Origin: Occultella aeris
GTDB taxonomy: Bacteria > Actinomycetota > Actinomycetes > Actinomycetales > Beutenbergiaceae
Direction of reading: 5' to 3'
Assembly: GCF_902703175.1 (NCBI RefSeq)
Contig: NZ_CACRYJ010000016.1
Location: 183,445 to 247,444, forward strand
Length of the DNA: 64,000 nucleotides
Shown here: positions 41,030 to 50,519 of the stretch, piece after piece
Numbering within the stretch: position 1 is the first letter of the stretch
Layout of the letters: each line of letters starts with the position of its first letter
Made by a program: the position numbers and the translations under genes
Notes under the pieces: model-generated
Seen by the model: only the letters and a program-made list of their open reading frames with translations
Told to the model about the DNA's origin: nothing
Databases searched by the model: none

Positions 41030-42001
41030 TTTCGGTGGTTCGCGTGGCGGTCCACCTCGGTATTTCATGACCCGACCCGACCCGACCCGACCCGAGTCGA
41101 GTCGACGTCGTCGGTTCGCATGAGGCCCCTGCCGGGAGCCATGGCGGTTTCGAAGCCTCGAGAACCCGATTCTGGGCCGCCTCAGTATCGGTCGTACTCG
41201 GACGAGATTTGACGATGCTTGCGACAACGCTGTGTATGGCCGCTCGAAACCCCGGTCAGACCCCGACGAACATGCAACGCACTAGAGACATTCTCACCCA
41301 TGTCTCCCATCGCTGACGCGGCGGTCGAGACCGAACGCCGACATAGCAACCTTCCAGGCCGCATAGATCATCAGCGCTTGCCAGTGCTGCTCATCGTGCG
41401 GGTCGAGTTTGACCGCCGCGCCGGGGTCGGCGCCACGGGCCACGTGCCAGCGTCCGCCTGAACGCTTGGTGGCCCCGACGTCGCGGGTTACACGTACTAG
41501 TTGGTGGCAGTTTCGGTTCAGCGTGGATGAACGCGTCCACCACCACGCGGCCAAGGTGAGGACGCAGTAGCTCAAGGATCGTGCCGAAGACCTCGGCTGC
41601 GACCTCACGGTCGCTCGACGCTTCGTCGACGAGATGCGTCACTAGCGACGGATCCCACGATGCGCGCACTGACACATCGTGCTGCCCGATGCGTCCGGGC
41701 GGGTCGACCCGCGTCGGGTCAGTGGTGTCGAGGCCGGATCCGGTCCATCCGTGTCAGAACCCAAGGTCTGAGACGTTGCTGGGACACGGGACACAACCTG
41801 GCGATTTCATTCATGCGGTGGGTCGAGCTGTCGCCAATGACAACGTCGTTCGTGATGGGGTTCGTTCGTTGACGTGGCGACTGGCTCGTCACACGTGGCA
41901 CTTCCGTCATCGAGATTCTCGCGGCGGCTCTTACGGGGGCGATCCTGTGTGCAGACGCTGAGAGACCGCCGCAGAGATCTACTCAGCGTTGGACCTAAGG
42001 G
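41030..42001. other. Gene-poor stretch with pentanucleotide repeat and possible coding relic
   Basis: No intact gene is convincing. Bases 41071-41095 are five CCCGA units followed by two GTCGA units. On the minus strand near 41320-41650 short coding-like pieces occur in different frames (YAAWKVAMSAFGLD and VFGTILELLRPHLGRVVVDA). They suggest a decayed gene of unknown family. The rest shows nothing recognisable. Confidence 0.4.
41071..41095. repeat. CCCGA pentanucleotide microsatellite (five units)
   Basis: Five perfect CCCGA copies are followed by two GTCGA copies. It lies 40 nt after the hydrolase stop. Slippage is the likely origin. Confidence 0.9.
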
Positions 42002-42766
42002 TCAGGTGGTTTGACCACCATCTACGACCATGGCATGGCCAATCGTGAAGGCTGCCTCCTCCGAGGACAGCCACAGCACTGCGGCGGCGATCTCCTCGGG
42101 GCGACCCCTGCGGCCGATGGGTTCCTGGCGCAGGACAGCCTGTCGGCCCTCGTCGGTGTCGCCGAAGACTCGCTCGATCATGTGTGTGTCGATGATGCCG
42201 GGGCAGATCGCGTTGATGCGGATCCCGGCGGGCGCGTAGTCGAGCGCGGCGCTCTTGGTGGCGCCGATGACACCGAACTTGGAGGCTCCGTAGGCGGCGC
42301 CACCGGCGAAGCCTTTCACGCCGGCGCCGGAGGATGTGTTGACGATCGCGCCACCACCGCGCTGCAGCAGCAGCGGGATCTCATGCTTCATCGACAGGAA
42401 CACCCCTCGCAGGTTGACCTCGATGACGCGGTCCCAGAGGTCGTCGTCGATCTCGGCGGCCGGTGTGGTGGGCTGCTCGATGCCTGCGTTGTTGAATGCG
42501 ATGTCGAGACCTCCGAACTCTTCAACCGCGGTTTCCAACGCGGACCGGATGTCGGCCGCCCGGGTGACGTCGCAGGCAACAGCGACAGCATGGCCACCGC
42601 CGGCCTCGATCAGGCGAACAGTCTCGGCGTTGCCGGGTTCGTCGATGTCGGCGACGACGAGCCGGGCACCTTCGCGCGCGAATGCCTGTGCGGTGGCGCG
42701 GCCGATGCCGGAGCCGGCGCCGGTGACGAACGCGACCTTGCCGTCGAAGCGGGGCCGCATGCTCAT
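42002..42766 (-). CDS. SDR-family oxidoreductase
   Basis: The 254-aa classical SDR has TGAGSGIG near residue 14, [27 protein letters not shown] and the C-terminal [20 protein letters not shown] lies 8 nt before ATG 42766, which overlaps the stop of the HTH gene (ATGA). The regulator-SDR pair forms an operon. A decayed copy of the same arrangement is at 45449-45891. Substrate unknown. Confidence 0.93.
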   Translation of the reverse strand: MSMRPRFDGKVAFVTGAGSGIGRATAQAFAREGARLVVADIDEPGNAETVRLIEAGGGHAVAVACDVTRAADIRSALETAVEEFGGLDIAFNNAGIEQPTTPAAEIDDDLWDRVIEVNLRGVFLSMKHEIPLLLQRGGGAIVNTSSGAGVKGFAGGAAYGASKFGVIGATKSAALDYAPAGIRINAICPGIIDTHMIERVFGDTDEGRQAVLRQEPIGRRGRPEEIAAAVLWLSSEEAAFTIGHAMVVDGGQTT

Positions 42767-43677
42767 CGGTGCTCCCTGCTTGCTCGGGGATCGTTGCTCT
42801 CGGCCCCGCGGGGCGCAGCCGCTTGTTCGCTGGCTGCCCAGGAGGCCAGCAGCGCCAGTGCCTGTTCGGTGGGGGAGCCTGGTTGGGCTGAGTAGATGGT
42901 CAGCGTGAGGCCGGGCTCGGCGCGTAGATCGAGGCTCTCGTAGGCCAGGTGCAGATCGCCGACGATGTGGTGGTGGAAGTGCTTGGTGCCACTGCCGTGG
43001 GTGCGGACGTCGTGGGTGCTCCAGCGGCGAGCGAACTCCGGACTTCGGCTCGAGAGTTCCTCGACCAGGTCGCGCAGCGCGCTGTCCTGGGGGCTCTTGC
43101 CGAGTCCGGTGCGCAGGTTGGCCACCGTGATGTCCGCCGCCCAGTCCCAGTCGGGGTAGAAGTGGCGCGCGCCGCTGTCCAGGAAGGTGTGACGGGCGAA
43201 GTTCGGCGGCCGGGCCGGGTCGAGAAACAGGTCGGCGTACATCGCACGGCCGAGCAGATTGGTGGCGAGCAGGTCGGACCGGTCGTTGCCCACGATCGCC
43301 GGAACATCGGTGATCGCGTCCAGCGCCCGTTGCAGACTCGGCCGGGGGCGCCACAGCGATGGGCTGCTGCCCGTGCGGCGTAGGACCCGGTTGGAGCCAT
43401 CGGCCTCGTGCGCCAGCCGCAGCAGATGAGCCCGTTCGGCGTCGTTGAGACGCAGCGCGTTGGCCAGCGCGTCGAGCACGCCGGCCGACACCCCGGCAAG
43501 CGCACCGCGCTCGAGCTTGGCGTAGTACTCCACGCTCATCCCCGCCAGTGCCGCGACCTCGCTACGCCGCAGACCAGGTACCCGCCGTCGACCGACACTC
43601 GGCAACCCGACCTGCTCCGGGCGCAGGCGTGCCCGTCGCGTGGTGAGGAACTGGCTCACCTCGGCCTTGTTGTCCAT
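42763..43677 (-). CDS. XRE-type HTH regulator with MmyB-like ligand domain
   Basis: The 304-aa protein has an N-terminal HTH ([40 protein letters not shown]) and an MmyB-like PAS-type domain ([40 protein letters not shown]). MmyB family regulators bind fatty-acid-like ligands and often sit beside SDR genes. ATG 43677 is chosen because a TAGGGT -10 box lies 7 nt upstream, indicating a leaderless mRNA. Confidence 0.93.
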   Translation of the reverse strand: MDNKAEVSQFLTTRRARLRPEQVGLPSVGRRRVPGLRRSEVAALAGMSVEYYAKLERGALAGVSAGVLDALANALRLNDAERAHLLRLAHEADGSNRVLRRTGSSPSLWRPRPSLQRALDAITDVPAIVGNDRSDLLATNLLGRAMYADLFLDPARPPNFARHTFLDSGARHFYPDWDWAADITVANLRTGLGKSPQDSALRDLVEELSSRSPEFARRWSTHDVRTHGSGTKHFHHHIVGDLHLAYESLDLRAEPGLTLTIYSAQPGSPTEQALALLASWAASEQAAAPRGAESNDPRASREHR

Positions 43678-43684
43678 ACCGCTG

Positions 43685-43690
43685 ACCCTA
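43685..43690 (-). promoter_or_regulatory. Leaderless -10 box of the MmyB-HTH gene
   Basis: On the minus strand TAGGGT ends 7 nt before the ATG at 43677. The same geometry (TACCGT, 7 nt) occurs before the paralogue at 62977. Confidence 0.55.
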
Positions 43691-43779
43691 GGCGTGTATC
43701 CCGCCGTTGATCGATGCACTGCCAGTACACCCATCGGCAGTGGCTTCCTCCGACTCCCGCGCGGCGCTTGCGTGAACGC

Positions 43780-44295
43780 ATGCACCTCACCCCGCCACTG
43801 TCACCGACCCGGGACCGTTGGGGCCTGACGGTCACCTGGCTGGTCGCGCTCATGCTCACCTCATGCAGTGCCGGAAGCGGACCAGTCAGTCCGTCGGACC
43901 AGGGCGAGCCGACGTGCAGCGCGTCGTTGGACATCGTCATCATGGTCGGCGACGAAGCGCTGCCGGCGACACTCACTGACACGAGCACAACTGATCAGTT
44001 CGCCCAGATGCTGCCGCTTGAGCTCGACCTCCGTGACCCCATGGGACAGGCGTTCGCCGGTTCGTTGCCCGGAGATCCCTTGCAGGTCCCCGAACGCGAG
44101 CTCGGGCTCGATCCGAGCGCGGGCGGTGTGTACTACGCACCCGACTCCCAAACGATCGCGCTCTACTACGACGACCTCGGCCACACCGTGCCACCACCCG
44201 GGTGGGCTCTACTGGCCGAGCTGACGCCCTCAGGTGTCGCGACCCTCGCAGGAACCGGTCGTCGCGTCCGAGTCAGTATCGACTCCTGCCCCTGA
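43780..44295 (+). CDS. Cyclophilin-like-fold lipoprotein
   Basis: The 171-aa protein has a lipoprotein signal (WGLTVTWLVALMLTSC, lipobox LTSC). A beta-rich domain has VGDEALPATLTDTSTTDQFA, LPLELDLRDPMGQAFAGSLP and GGVYYAPDSQTIALYYDDLG, the pattern of the cyclophilin_like2 family. It would be anchored outside the membrane. ATG 43780 begins a normal signal peptide. Function unknown; it is divergent from the MmyB-HTH gene. Confidence 0.82.
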   Translation: MHLTPPLSPTRDRWGLTVTWLVALMLTSCSAGSGPVSPSDQGEPTCSASLDIVIMVGDEALPATLTDTSTTDQFAQMLPLELDLRDPMGQAFAGSLPGDPLQVPERELGLDPSAGGVYYAPDSQTIALYYDDLGHTVPPPGWALLAELTPSGVATLAGTGRRVRVSIDSCP

Positions 44296-44434
44296 TCGAT
44301 CGAGGACAACGGTGTGATGCCCCAGGGGCAGAGACCGGCGTCGACAGCGAAGCGGCCGGCGTGTGCAGGACACTGTCGGCCCACGTGAGACCTAGGCATC
44401 CACGGACCGTGCGGCAAGCGTCGTGGCCGATCGG

Positions 44435-44851
44435 CTACTGCGCCTGCGCGATGAAGTCGATCTCGACGAGCGGGCTGCCCGCTACCCAGGCCTGGACGTT
44501 CTCATCCGACGCGTTCGTCCATCCGCCCATCTGCTCGAGGCCGCGCAGGATCAAGGTGACGATCCGACGCCTCTCCCGCGGGTCGGTGATCAGCACGGCA
44601 GTGGCGGGCAGGTCGGCTTGGACGTGGTGCTTGAGGTGGACGACGAGTTGCGGGTTCTTCCGCAGGTTCGCGTACCAGTCCCGCCGGCCTGGCCTACCGC
44701 TGAGGAACCAGCGCCCGTCCACGTGGTGGAACCAGGTCTCGATCCGACGCGGCATACCACTCGAGGCGCCATAGGTCGTGATGTCGATGGTGCGGTCCCG
44801 GGTCGGAGCCTGCGGGGTGATCTCCAGAGCGGCGCGCACGTCGTCCTTCAT
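44435..44851 (-). CDS. Deazaflavin (F420)-dependent nitroreductase-family protein
   Basis: The product of about 138 aa has the DUF385/Ddn-like pattern: TYGASSGMPRRIETWFHHVD, RWFLSGRPGRRDWYANLRKN and PQLVVHLKHHVQADLPATAV. These split-beta-barrel enzymes use F420H2 or flavin to reduce quinones or nitro compounds. ATG 44851 has GAAGG about 10 nt upstream; a second in-frame ATG at 44884 is possible. F420 use is a family property, not shown here. Confidence 0.85.
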   Translation of the reverse strand: MKDDVRAALEITPQAPTRDRTIDITTYGASSGMPRRIETWFHHVDGRWFLSGRPGRRDWYANLRKNPQLVVHLKHHVQADLPATAVLITDPRERRRIVTLILRGLEQMGGWTNASDENVQAWVAGSPLVEIDFIAQAQ

Positions 44852-45108
44852 GTGTGGGTCTTCCTTCTTCGGGGACTTGGTCATGCCGGCGTGTCTGCGG
44901 TCACTAGGCGGACGGACCCGCCTGAGTCCGGGGGCGCTAGGTGCGGTCGAGTTCGTCCAGGCTGTCATGGGGCCGATCGCGTTGTACGCGTTCGTCGCGA
45001 GGCAAGCCTGGGAGAGGATCAGGCTTCCTGCGGTGAGGTGAGCATGTCCAAACTTCTGCGGAGCGTGGCTACTCTCGCAGCACTGCTCTGCGCTCATGCT
45101 CTCCATTT

Positions 45109-45273
45109 ATGGCCGAGATCGGGGCCGCGTGCCAGTCCCTGCTGGTACCCCTCTCAGCCGGGCCTCCTAAAGGGGGCCAGGTCCGGTTGCATGAGAACGA
45201 CCCGGTGATCGACCCCGCCGCGGGACGGAGCGAGATGACCGAGGCTCAGCACAGTGCGGGCTTGACCGGCTAG
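45109..45273 (+). CDS. Short ORF (54 aa), uncertain
   Basis: From ATG 45109 the frame reads MAEIGAACQSLLVPLSAGPP and ends QHSAGLTG. The stop TAG is shared, as CTAG (45270-45273), with the stop of the convergent small lipoprotein. No family is recognised, and a ribosome binding site is not obvious. It may be a remnant. Confidence 0.25.
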   Translation: MAEIGAACQSLLVPLSAGPPKGGQVRLHENDPVIDPAAGRSEMTEAQHSAGLTG

Positions 45274-45452
45274 GTGGCCACGTCGCCGGCCGAGGGGTTC
45301 AGCGATGACGTCGCAGGAGAAGAAGGTTCGGTCTGCGTGGTCGAGGAAGTCCTCGTCTCCGCGGACGGCTGCGTTGTGCATCCGGCCACCACGACCAGGA
45401 CCAGGACCGCCCCGGGAGGGGTGAGAAATGCGCTGCGACGCGGCAGCCTCAC
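45270..45452 (-). CDS. Small putative lipoprotein (60 aa)
   Basis: The product has a basic start, a hydrophobic segment and lipobox (GAVLVLVVVAGC), then a Ser/Thr-rich tail. GTG 45452 overlaps the TGA of the SDR remnant (GTGA), as if it once was the third gene of that operon. It may be truncated compared with its ancestor. Confidence 0.4.
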   Translation of the reverse strand: MRLPRRSAFLTPPGAVLVLVVVAGCTTQPSAETRTSSTTQTEPSSPATSSLNPSAGDVAT

Positions 45453-45891
45453 TCCGGTGGTTCGCCGACGAAGGCGCGGAACGAGTCGCGTTCCTGGTGC
45501 AGGGACCAGATGCGGTCGGCCAGGGCGTCGGGCTCGTGGTCGGGATCGCCGCCGCCGATGCCGCCGGGAATGATCAGTTGCGCGACGTGGATGCCCTCGT
45601 CGCCTAGGGCATCGTGCAGCATCTGGCCGTAGGCGCTCTCGCCGGCGAAGGCGATCGAGGTAGCGCCCTGGTCAACGCATCGAGCACCTCTGCAGACGCG
45701 CCGTTGATCGCGCCTCGCTCCAGGCGCGTGTAGTACTCCACGCTGACGCCGGCCAAGGCGGCGACCTCACTGCGGCGCAGCCCTTTGACGCGGCGGTTCG
45801 TGCCCGCTGATAGCCCCACATCCTCGGCTGTGATCTTCTCTCGGCGTTTGGTGAGGAACTCGCGGACCTCCGCTCGGTTGTCCGCACCTAT
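45449..45891 (-). pseudogene. Collapsed HTH-SDR cassette (internal deletion)
   Basis: From about 45891 to 45668 the minus strand encodes [40 protein letters not shown] and GASAEVLDALTRAL, the N-terminal third of an MmyB-type HTH protein. It then jumps, in another frame, to AFAGESAYGQMLHDALGDEG, QLIIPGGIGGGDPDHEPDAL and RIWSLHQERDSFRAFVGEPP with TGA at 45449-45451. The latter is an SDR C-terminus. The original start is also damaged: GTG at 45887 is two bases out of frame with GACAAC. The intact HTH-SDR operon at 42002-43677 shows the ancestral layout. Confidence 0.7.
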
Positions 45892-46017
45892 GACGCTAGG
45901 TCATCGGCCGGGGGGAGGGAGTCTCTCCCGGTACCTGCCCTGACAGTGCCTCCCACCCGGCGGCCAGACGTGATGGTCTAGGGCTCGGTCAGAACTGAGA
46001 ACTGGGAAGGAGCACCC

Positions 46018-47040
46018 ATGCGAGCTGTTGTCATGCACGCCCCCGGAGATGTCCGGGTCGACACCCTCGACAAGCCCACCATCGTTGAGCCCACCGACGC
46101 CATCATCCGCGTCACCGCCGCCTGCATCTGCGGATCAGACCTATGGCCCTTCCGGGGCATTGAAGAGGTCAACCAACCGACCCCGATGGGCCACGAGTAC
46201 ATCGGCGTTGTCGACGAGGTCGGGGACGAGGTGGGCGACATCGAGGTTGGCGACTTCGTCGTCGGATCCTTCGTCGCCTCCGACAACACCTGCGAGATCT
46301 GCCAAGCCGGATTCCAATCCCGGTGCATCCACCAGGTCATGATGGGCTCGATCGGCACCCAGGCCGACTATGCCCGCATCCCTCTCGCCGACGGCACCCT
46401 CGTCAAGGTCTTCGGCGAGCCCACCCCGGAGCAGACCCGCAGCCTGCTTGCCGCGTCCGACGTCCTGGGCACCGGCTGGTTCGCCGCCGTCGCCGCCGAG
46501 GCCGGTCCCGGCAAGAGCGTCGCTGTCGTCGGCGACGGCGCCGTCGGGCTGCTCGCGATCCTTGCTGCGAAGCAGCTCGGCGCCGACCGCATCATCGCGA
46601 TGTCCCGCCACGCTGACCGTCAGGCGTTGGCGAAGAAGTTCGGCGCCACAGACATCGTCGAGGAACGCGGCAAGGTGGGCGTCGCGAAGATCAAGGAGCT
46701 CACCGGCGGCTACGGCGCCCACTCCACCGTCGAAGCCGTCGGAACCCAGGAATCGATGCTGCAAGCCATCGGCGCGACCCGACCAGGCGGGCATGTCGGC
46801 TACGTCGGCGTCTCCCACGGAGTCGAGCTCGACGGCCTCGACTTGTTCTTCGCGACCGTGAGCCTGCTCGGCGGGCCAGCGCCCGTGCGCCGGTTCCTGC
46901 CCGAGCTGGTCGACCTCATCATGACCGACCAGATCGACCCCGGCATCGTCTTCGACCTCGAGGTTCCGATCGAGGACGCCGCCGAGGGCTACAAGGCCAT
47001 GGACGAACGCCGCGCCACCAAGGTGCTGCTCACCCTCTAA
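46018..47040 (+). CDS. Zinc-dependent alcohol dehydrogenase
   Basis: The 340-aa MDR protein has catalytic zinc motifs ICGSDLWPFRG and GHEYIG, a cysteine-bearing loop NTCEICQAGFQSRC and the cofactor loop VVGDGAVGLLAILAAKQLGA. It resembles the glutathione-independent formaldehyde/threonine dehydrogenase-like group. AAGGAG lies 6 nt before ATG 46018. It is divergent from the decayed HTH-SDR cassette, which may once have regulated it. Substrate unknown. Confidence 0.92.
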   Translation: MRAVVMHAPGDVRVDTLDKPTIVEPTDAIIRVTAACICGSDLWPFRGIEEVNQPTPMGHEYIGVVDEVGDEVGDIEVGDFVVGSFVASDNTCEICQAGFQSRCIHQVMMGSIGTQADYARIPLADGTLVKVFGEPTPEQTRSLLAASDVLGTGWFAAVAAEAGPGKSVAVVGDGAVGLLAILAAKQLGADRIIAMSRHADRQALAKKFGATDIVEERGKVGVAKIKELTGGYGAHSTVEAVGTQESMLQAIGATRPGGHVGYVGVSHGVELDGLDLFFATVSLLGGPAPVRRFLPELVDLIMTDQIDPGIVFDLEVPIEDAAEGYKAMDERRATKVLLTL

Positions 47041-47335
47041 CTCGACCCAACAATCAGGCCCCGGTTGCCCGCACGACAAGCAGCTCGCGGAGCTTGTCGG
47101 CGAGCTCTCTCGATGCGCAACGACGACCCCGGTCACTCGATCACCATCTGCCCAGCCGTACCCGGGAGTCCGTCGGACGACAAGCTGCGCAAGCTCCTGG
47201 CCTGGGCGGCGACCGACAACATCGCCGCGACCACCGGCTCGCCCGCGGCCAAGTACCCACCCACATCCCGGTTCCCCGCGACGACCGCATGTCGCGTGTT
47301 CCGTGCTGCCTGACAGTCGCTATCCGAAGGACCTC

Positions 47336-48535
47336 ATGAACTCGACCGCGCCCGTCCTCGAGACGACCGGAACCAGCCAACCGCAGAAGATGCCGGGGCT
47401 CGCCCTCGCCCTGCTCGCCCTCATGGGCTTCATCCTCGTCGCAGCCGAGACCATGCCGGCCGGCCTCCTGCCGGTGATCGCGGCAGGCATGGGCACGAGC
47501 GAAGGAACAGTCGGCCAGTTCATCAGTGTCTGGGCCCTAGGCACGGTCATCGTCACGATCCCCGCTATCAGTCTGACCCGCGGCCTGCGTCGCAAACCCC
47601 TGATCCTCGCCGCTATCGCCGGCCTAATCGTCGCCAACACGGTGACGGCCTTCTCCACCGACGTCGTCGTCTCACTCGTTTCCCGCTTCGTCGGTGGCGC
47701 CTTCACGGGCGTCATCTGGGGCATGCTCGCCGCATACGGCCGCCGGATCAGCCCACCCAGTCGCGGCGGACTCGCCCTCTCGATCGTCTCAGCCGGAGCG
47801 CCCGTCGGCTTCGCGCTCGGCACCCCGCTCGGCGCCTGGCTCGGCACGACCTTCGACTGGCGCTGGTCGTTCGGAGGACTCACACTGATCATGCTGGTCG
47901 CACTCGCGCTCATCGTCGCGTGCGTACCCGACGCATCCGGCCAGTCGGCCGCCACGCGACTTCCCCTCGTACGGGTGCTCACCATGCCCGGCATCGTGAC
48001 CATCCTGGCCGTGATCGCCGTGTGGATGCTCGCCCACAACACGATCTACACCTACATCGCCCCGTTCCTGCGCGACACGGGCACCGGCCTCGGCCCAGAC
48101 CTCGTCCTGCTCGTCTACGGCGTCGCATCCATCGGTGGAGTCGCCCTCACGGCCGCACTCGTCGACCGGCACCCGCGGCCACTGCTGCACCTGAGCACCG
48201 TGCTTTTCGTCGTGGCCGCACTGTTCCTGCTCCTCGGACACACCTCGACAACCATCGTGCTCGCCGCCGCAGCACTCTGGGGTCTGACCTTCGGCGGCGC
48301 CGCCGCGCAACTGCAGTCCGCGCTCACCCTCGCCGGAAGGGAAAGCTCCGACGTCGCGAACTCCTTCCTGCCCGTCGCCTTCAACATCGCGATCTTCCTC
48401 GCCGGCGTGAGCGGCGCGATCATCCTCGACAACTTCGACGCCCTCGCACTTGCGACCCTCATGGCCGTCCTCGGCATGATCGCTCTCCTACTCACCCTCT
48501 ACGGCCGCCGCACCGCTTTCCCAGGACGCACCTAG
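47336..48535 (+). CDS. MFS transporter (DHA1/AraJ-like)
   Basis: The 399-aa protein has 12 predicted helices, starting LALALLALMGFILVAAETMP, a motif A-like loop GLRRKPLILAAI, and FVGGAFTGVIWGMLAAYGRR in helix 4-5, typical of the DHA1 drug/sugar efflux group. ATG 47336 has GAAGG upstream. It follows the alcohol dehydrogenase gene by 295 nt; that gap has no convincing gene. Export of a drug or metabolite is inferred. Confidence 0.92.
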   Translation: MNSTAPVLETTGTSQPQKMPGLALALLALMGFILVAAETMPAGLLPVIAAGMGTSEGTVGQFISVWALGTVIVTIPAISLTRGLRRKPLILAAIAGLIVANTVTAFSTDVVVSLVSRFVGGAFTGVIWGMLAAYGRRISPPSRGGLALSIVSAGAPVGFALGTPLGAWLGTTFDWRWSFGGLTLIMLVALALIVACVPDASGQSAATRLPLVRVLTMPGIVTILAVIAVWMLAHNTIYTYIAPFLRDTGTGLGPDLVLLVYGVASIGGVALTAALVDRHPRPLLHLSTVLFVVAALFLLLGHTSTTIVLAAAALWGLTFGGAAAQLQSALTLAGRESSDVANSFLPVAFNIAIFLAGVSGAIILDNFDALALATLMAVLGMIALLLTLYGRRTAFPGRT

Positions 48536-48577
48536 GGCCAGTCTGCCGAGTGGACCTCACGTGACATGCTTCTCGCA

Positions 48578-48634
48578 ACGAGACGTCTCGTCGGAACACG
48601 ACCGCTACTGGATGTCTCATGGACGGTCGTCCAT
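48578..48634. promoter_or_regulatory. Two orphan TetR-type palindromes
   Basis: ACGAGACGTCTCGT (48578-48591) is a perfect palindrome with the same ACGAGACG half-site as the TetR operator at 39251-39269. ATGGACG-GT-CGTCCAT (48619-48634) is a second palindrome with 7-bp arms. No intact gene starts nearby, so they look like leftover regulatory DNA, or sites acting on an unseen small transcript. Confidence 0.45.
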
Positions 48635-49375
48635 AAGAAGTGCGCGAGCCAGACCATCCAAGACGGGGAGAGGCCCCGTCGATCACACCGCAGTCAAGGC
48701 GGGCGTACTGTCCACGCTGACGCCAGCCAAACGCGGCAGTTCCTCCGCGTCGCAAGACCGGACACCGTGTTCGTCGCCGCGATCGGACTCAGTCCGCCCG
48801 CACTGAGCGGCATCGTCAGTCAGTCAGTCAGGCAGAGCGGGGAGCCGGAACCTCACACCGGTGATTCGCCTCGGAGACCTCCCACCGCCGTCTGGCGACC
48901 TCGACGTCCTGCGCAGGCCTTGACCGGGTGGCCAGGGTCGGGTTGCCGCGCGCCTGCATGAACCCGTCGGGCCAACGTAGGAATCGTCCGGGACGTCTCG
49001 GATGGCGGCGGACAGGTTCGGTGGAACCCCATCCCTGCTCGCTCTGAGACAGGAGCCGGTTCACCAGCTGCCGCGGCTGCCAGACTGTGCCGCCAGCGAC
49101 AGCACAGGCGAACCTATTGCACTGGGTCCAGCCGTGGGTGGGCGACCCCGCCTTCACGCCGGGCACAGCGGCGCTCGCGTGGAGGGCGGTGCGCGCGGTG
49201 AAGGGGCGCTATTCGGTGACACTGCCTGGGGTGAGCGAAACCTCACCGCGGTGTCTCAGAGCCCAGGAAACGAGACGCTGGCCCCACAGAACGCCCACGG
49301 AGTGGGTGTTCCGGATGCGATGCTGATCTGTGGCGAAGCCTGTCGCGTGAGTGGGACTGACCGCTACGGGACCAG
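48635..49375. other. Gene-free stretch
   Basis: I see no supported gene. Open frames here are short and lack coding-like codon use. A GTCA tetranucleotide run (four units) lies at 48825-48841. Decayed coding DNA is likely, given the remnants that follow. Confidence 0.4.
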
Positions 49376-49572
49376 TTGGTTGTCCGGTACCCGGACGGCT
49401 ACGCCGCCTTCGTTGTCGGTGCGACGTTCGAGACCGTTGAGACTACTGGGCGACTCCGGCCCGACGTCGCCGGCGAGACGAACGCGCTGACATGGTTCGC
49501 ACCGATGGCTTGCCGACCAACATCAACCCCTATAACCGGGTCGTACTGCGACGAGCCGGACTCGATCTCTGA
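49376..49572 (+). pseudogene. C-terminal remnant of a NUDIX hydrolase gene
   Basis: One frame reads YPDGYAAFVVGATFETVETT and ETNALTWFAP. After a one-base shift near 49503 the next frame gives DGLPTNINPYNRVVLRRAGL and TGA (49570-49572). Together they match the C-terminal part of NUDIX proteins. The NUDIX box itself is gone. Confidence 0.45.
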
Positions 49573-49656
49573 CGCGCGGGTGCACGCTCAGGGATCCATC
49601 ACCGGGCGGTGGTCCGACCCATCGCGATGTGGCCGGCGTGGTGCTAGAGATGGACG

Positions 49657-50406
49657 GTGTACTCCCAGCAGTCAGATGCTCAGATCGGTGCGATCGTCGT
49701 CAACCACAACACCTCTTCCTGGACCGAGCTGTTGATCCGCTCGTTGTTCGTCCAGAACCCCGGCTTCGGCCGACTGACGATCTACGACAACGACTCGGTC
49801 GACGACCGGTCCGCCATGCTGGACGCGGCGGCACAGTACGGCGCGGAGATTCAGCAGTCCGGGTTCGACACAAGGACAACCACGAACTCCCACGGTCAGG
49901 TGCTGAGCAAGTTCGTACTCGACCCGAGGAACGCAGAGCTTGATTACCTGCTCTTCCTCGACGCCGACGTCTGCTTCACCAGGCCCGGAACGATCCGCAT
50001 CCTGCAAGAGGAGTTGGAGCGGACTCCGACGGCGTTCGGGGCCGGCCCGCGCATGTCGTGGGACGGCGAGACCGAGATGGCGCCCGACCTGGCTGCCAAT
50101 CCTGAGATCTACCGGGACCGGCTCCATCCCGCGTGCGCCCTGGTTCGCAACACAGAACTGTTCCGCCGGGTGGTCGACGAGGTCGGCCTGTCGTGCGCGA
50201 CGCAGCACCTCGTCGGCCAGGAGCGGTTCCTCGACACTTTTCGCCTGGCCACGATGGTCATGCGGACTCACGGCGCCAGCCACGTCATAGCCGACGCGCT
50301 GATCATGCACGCCTTCGCGGTGTCCTACCCGGACGAGTCCAGTTCGCTGATCCCGCAGAAAGAAGCCCGACGAGACGCCTGGCTCCGGAATCTCAGGACC
50401 AGATAG
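49657..50406 (+). CDS. Family-2 glycosyltransferase
   Basis: The 249-aa GT-A protein has AIVVNHNTSSWTELLIRSLF, LTIYDNDSVDD, DYLLFLDADVCFTRPGTIRI (DxD motif) and HPACALVRNTELFRRVVDEV. No membrane segment is visible, so it is a soluble or peripheral transferase acting on a nucleotide-sugar donor. GTG 49657 is the start that keeps the family N-terminus. It stands alone among decayed genes. Donor and acceptor are unknown. Confidence 0.85.
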   Translation: MYSQQSDAQIGAIVVNHNTSSWTELLIRSLFVQNPGFGRLTIYDNDSVDDRSAMLDAAAQYGAEIQQSGFDTRTTTNSHGQVLSKFVLDPRNAELDYLLFLDADVCFTRPGTIRILQEELERTPTAFGAGPRMSWDGETEMAPDLAANPEIYRDRLHPACALVRNTELFRRVVDEVGLSCATQHLVGQERFLDTFRLATMVMRTHGASHVIADALIMHAFAVSYPDESSSLIPQKEARRDAWLRNLRTR

Positions 50407-50519
50407 GTCAAAAACACGGCCCTGCGACCAAAGCGCGTTTCGCTGAGGGATCCTCTTGTGGCACGCCAGGTCGGCTCCCACAGCGGGTCGCTCCGGAGGA
50501 CGTGAGACGTTCTACAAGA

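Noticed and set aside
47041..47335. Short ORFs between the alcohol dehydrogenase and MFS genes
   Set aside because: They lack ribosome binding sites and recognisable motifs.
49002..49490. 162-aa plus-strand ORF
   Set aside because: No coding-like pattern or motif; it overlaps the better supported NUDIX remnant in another frame.
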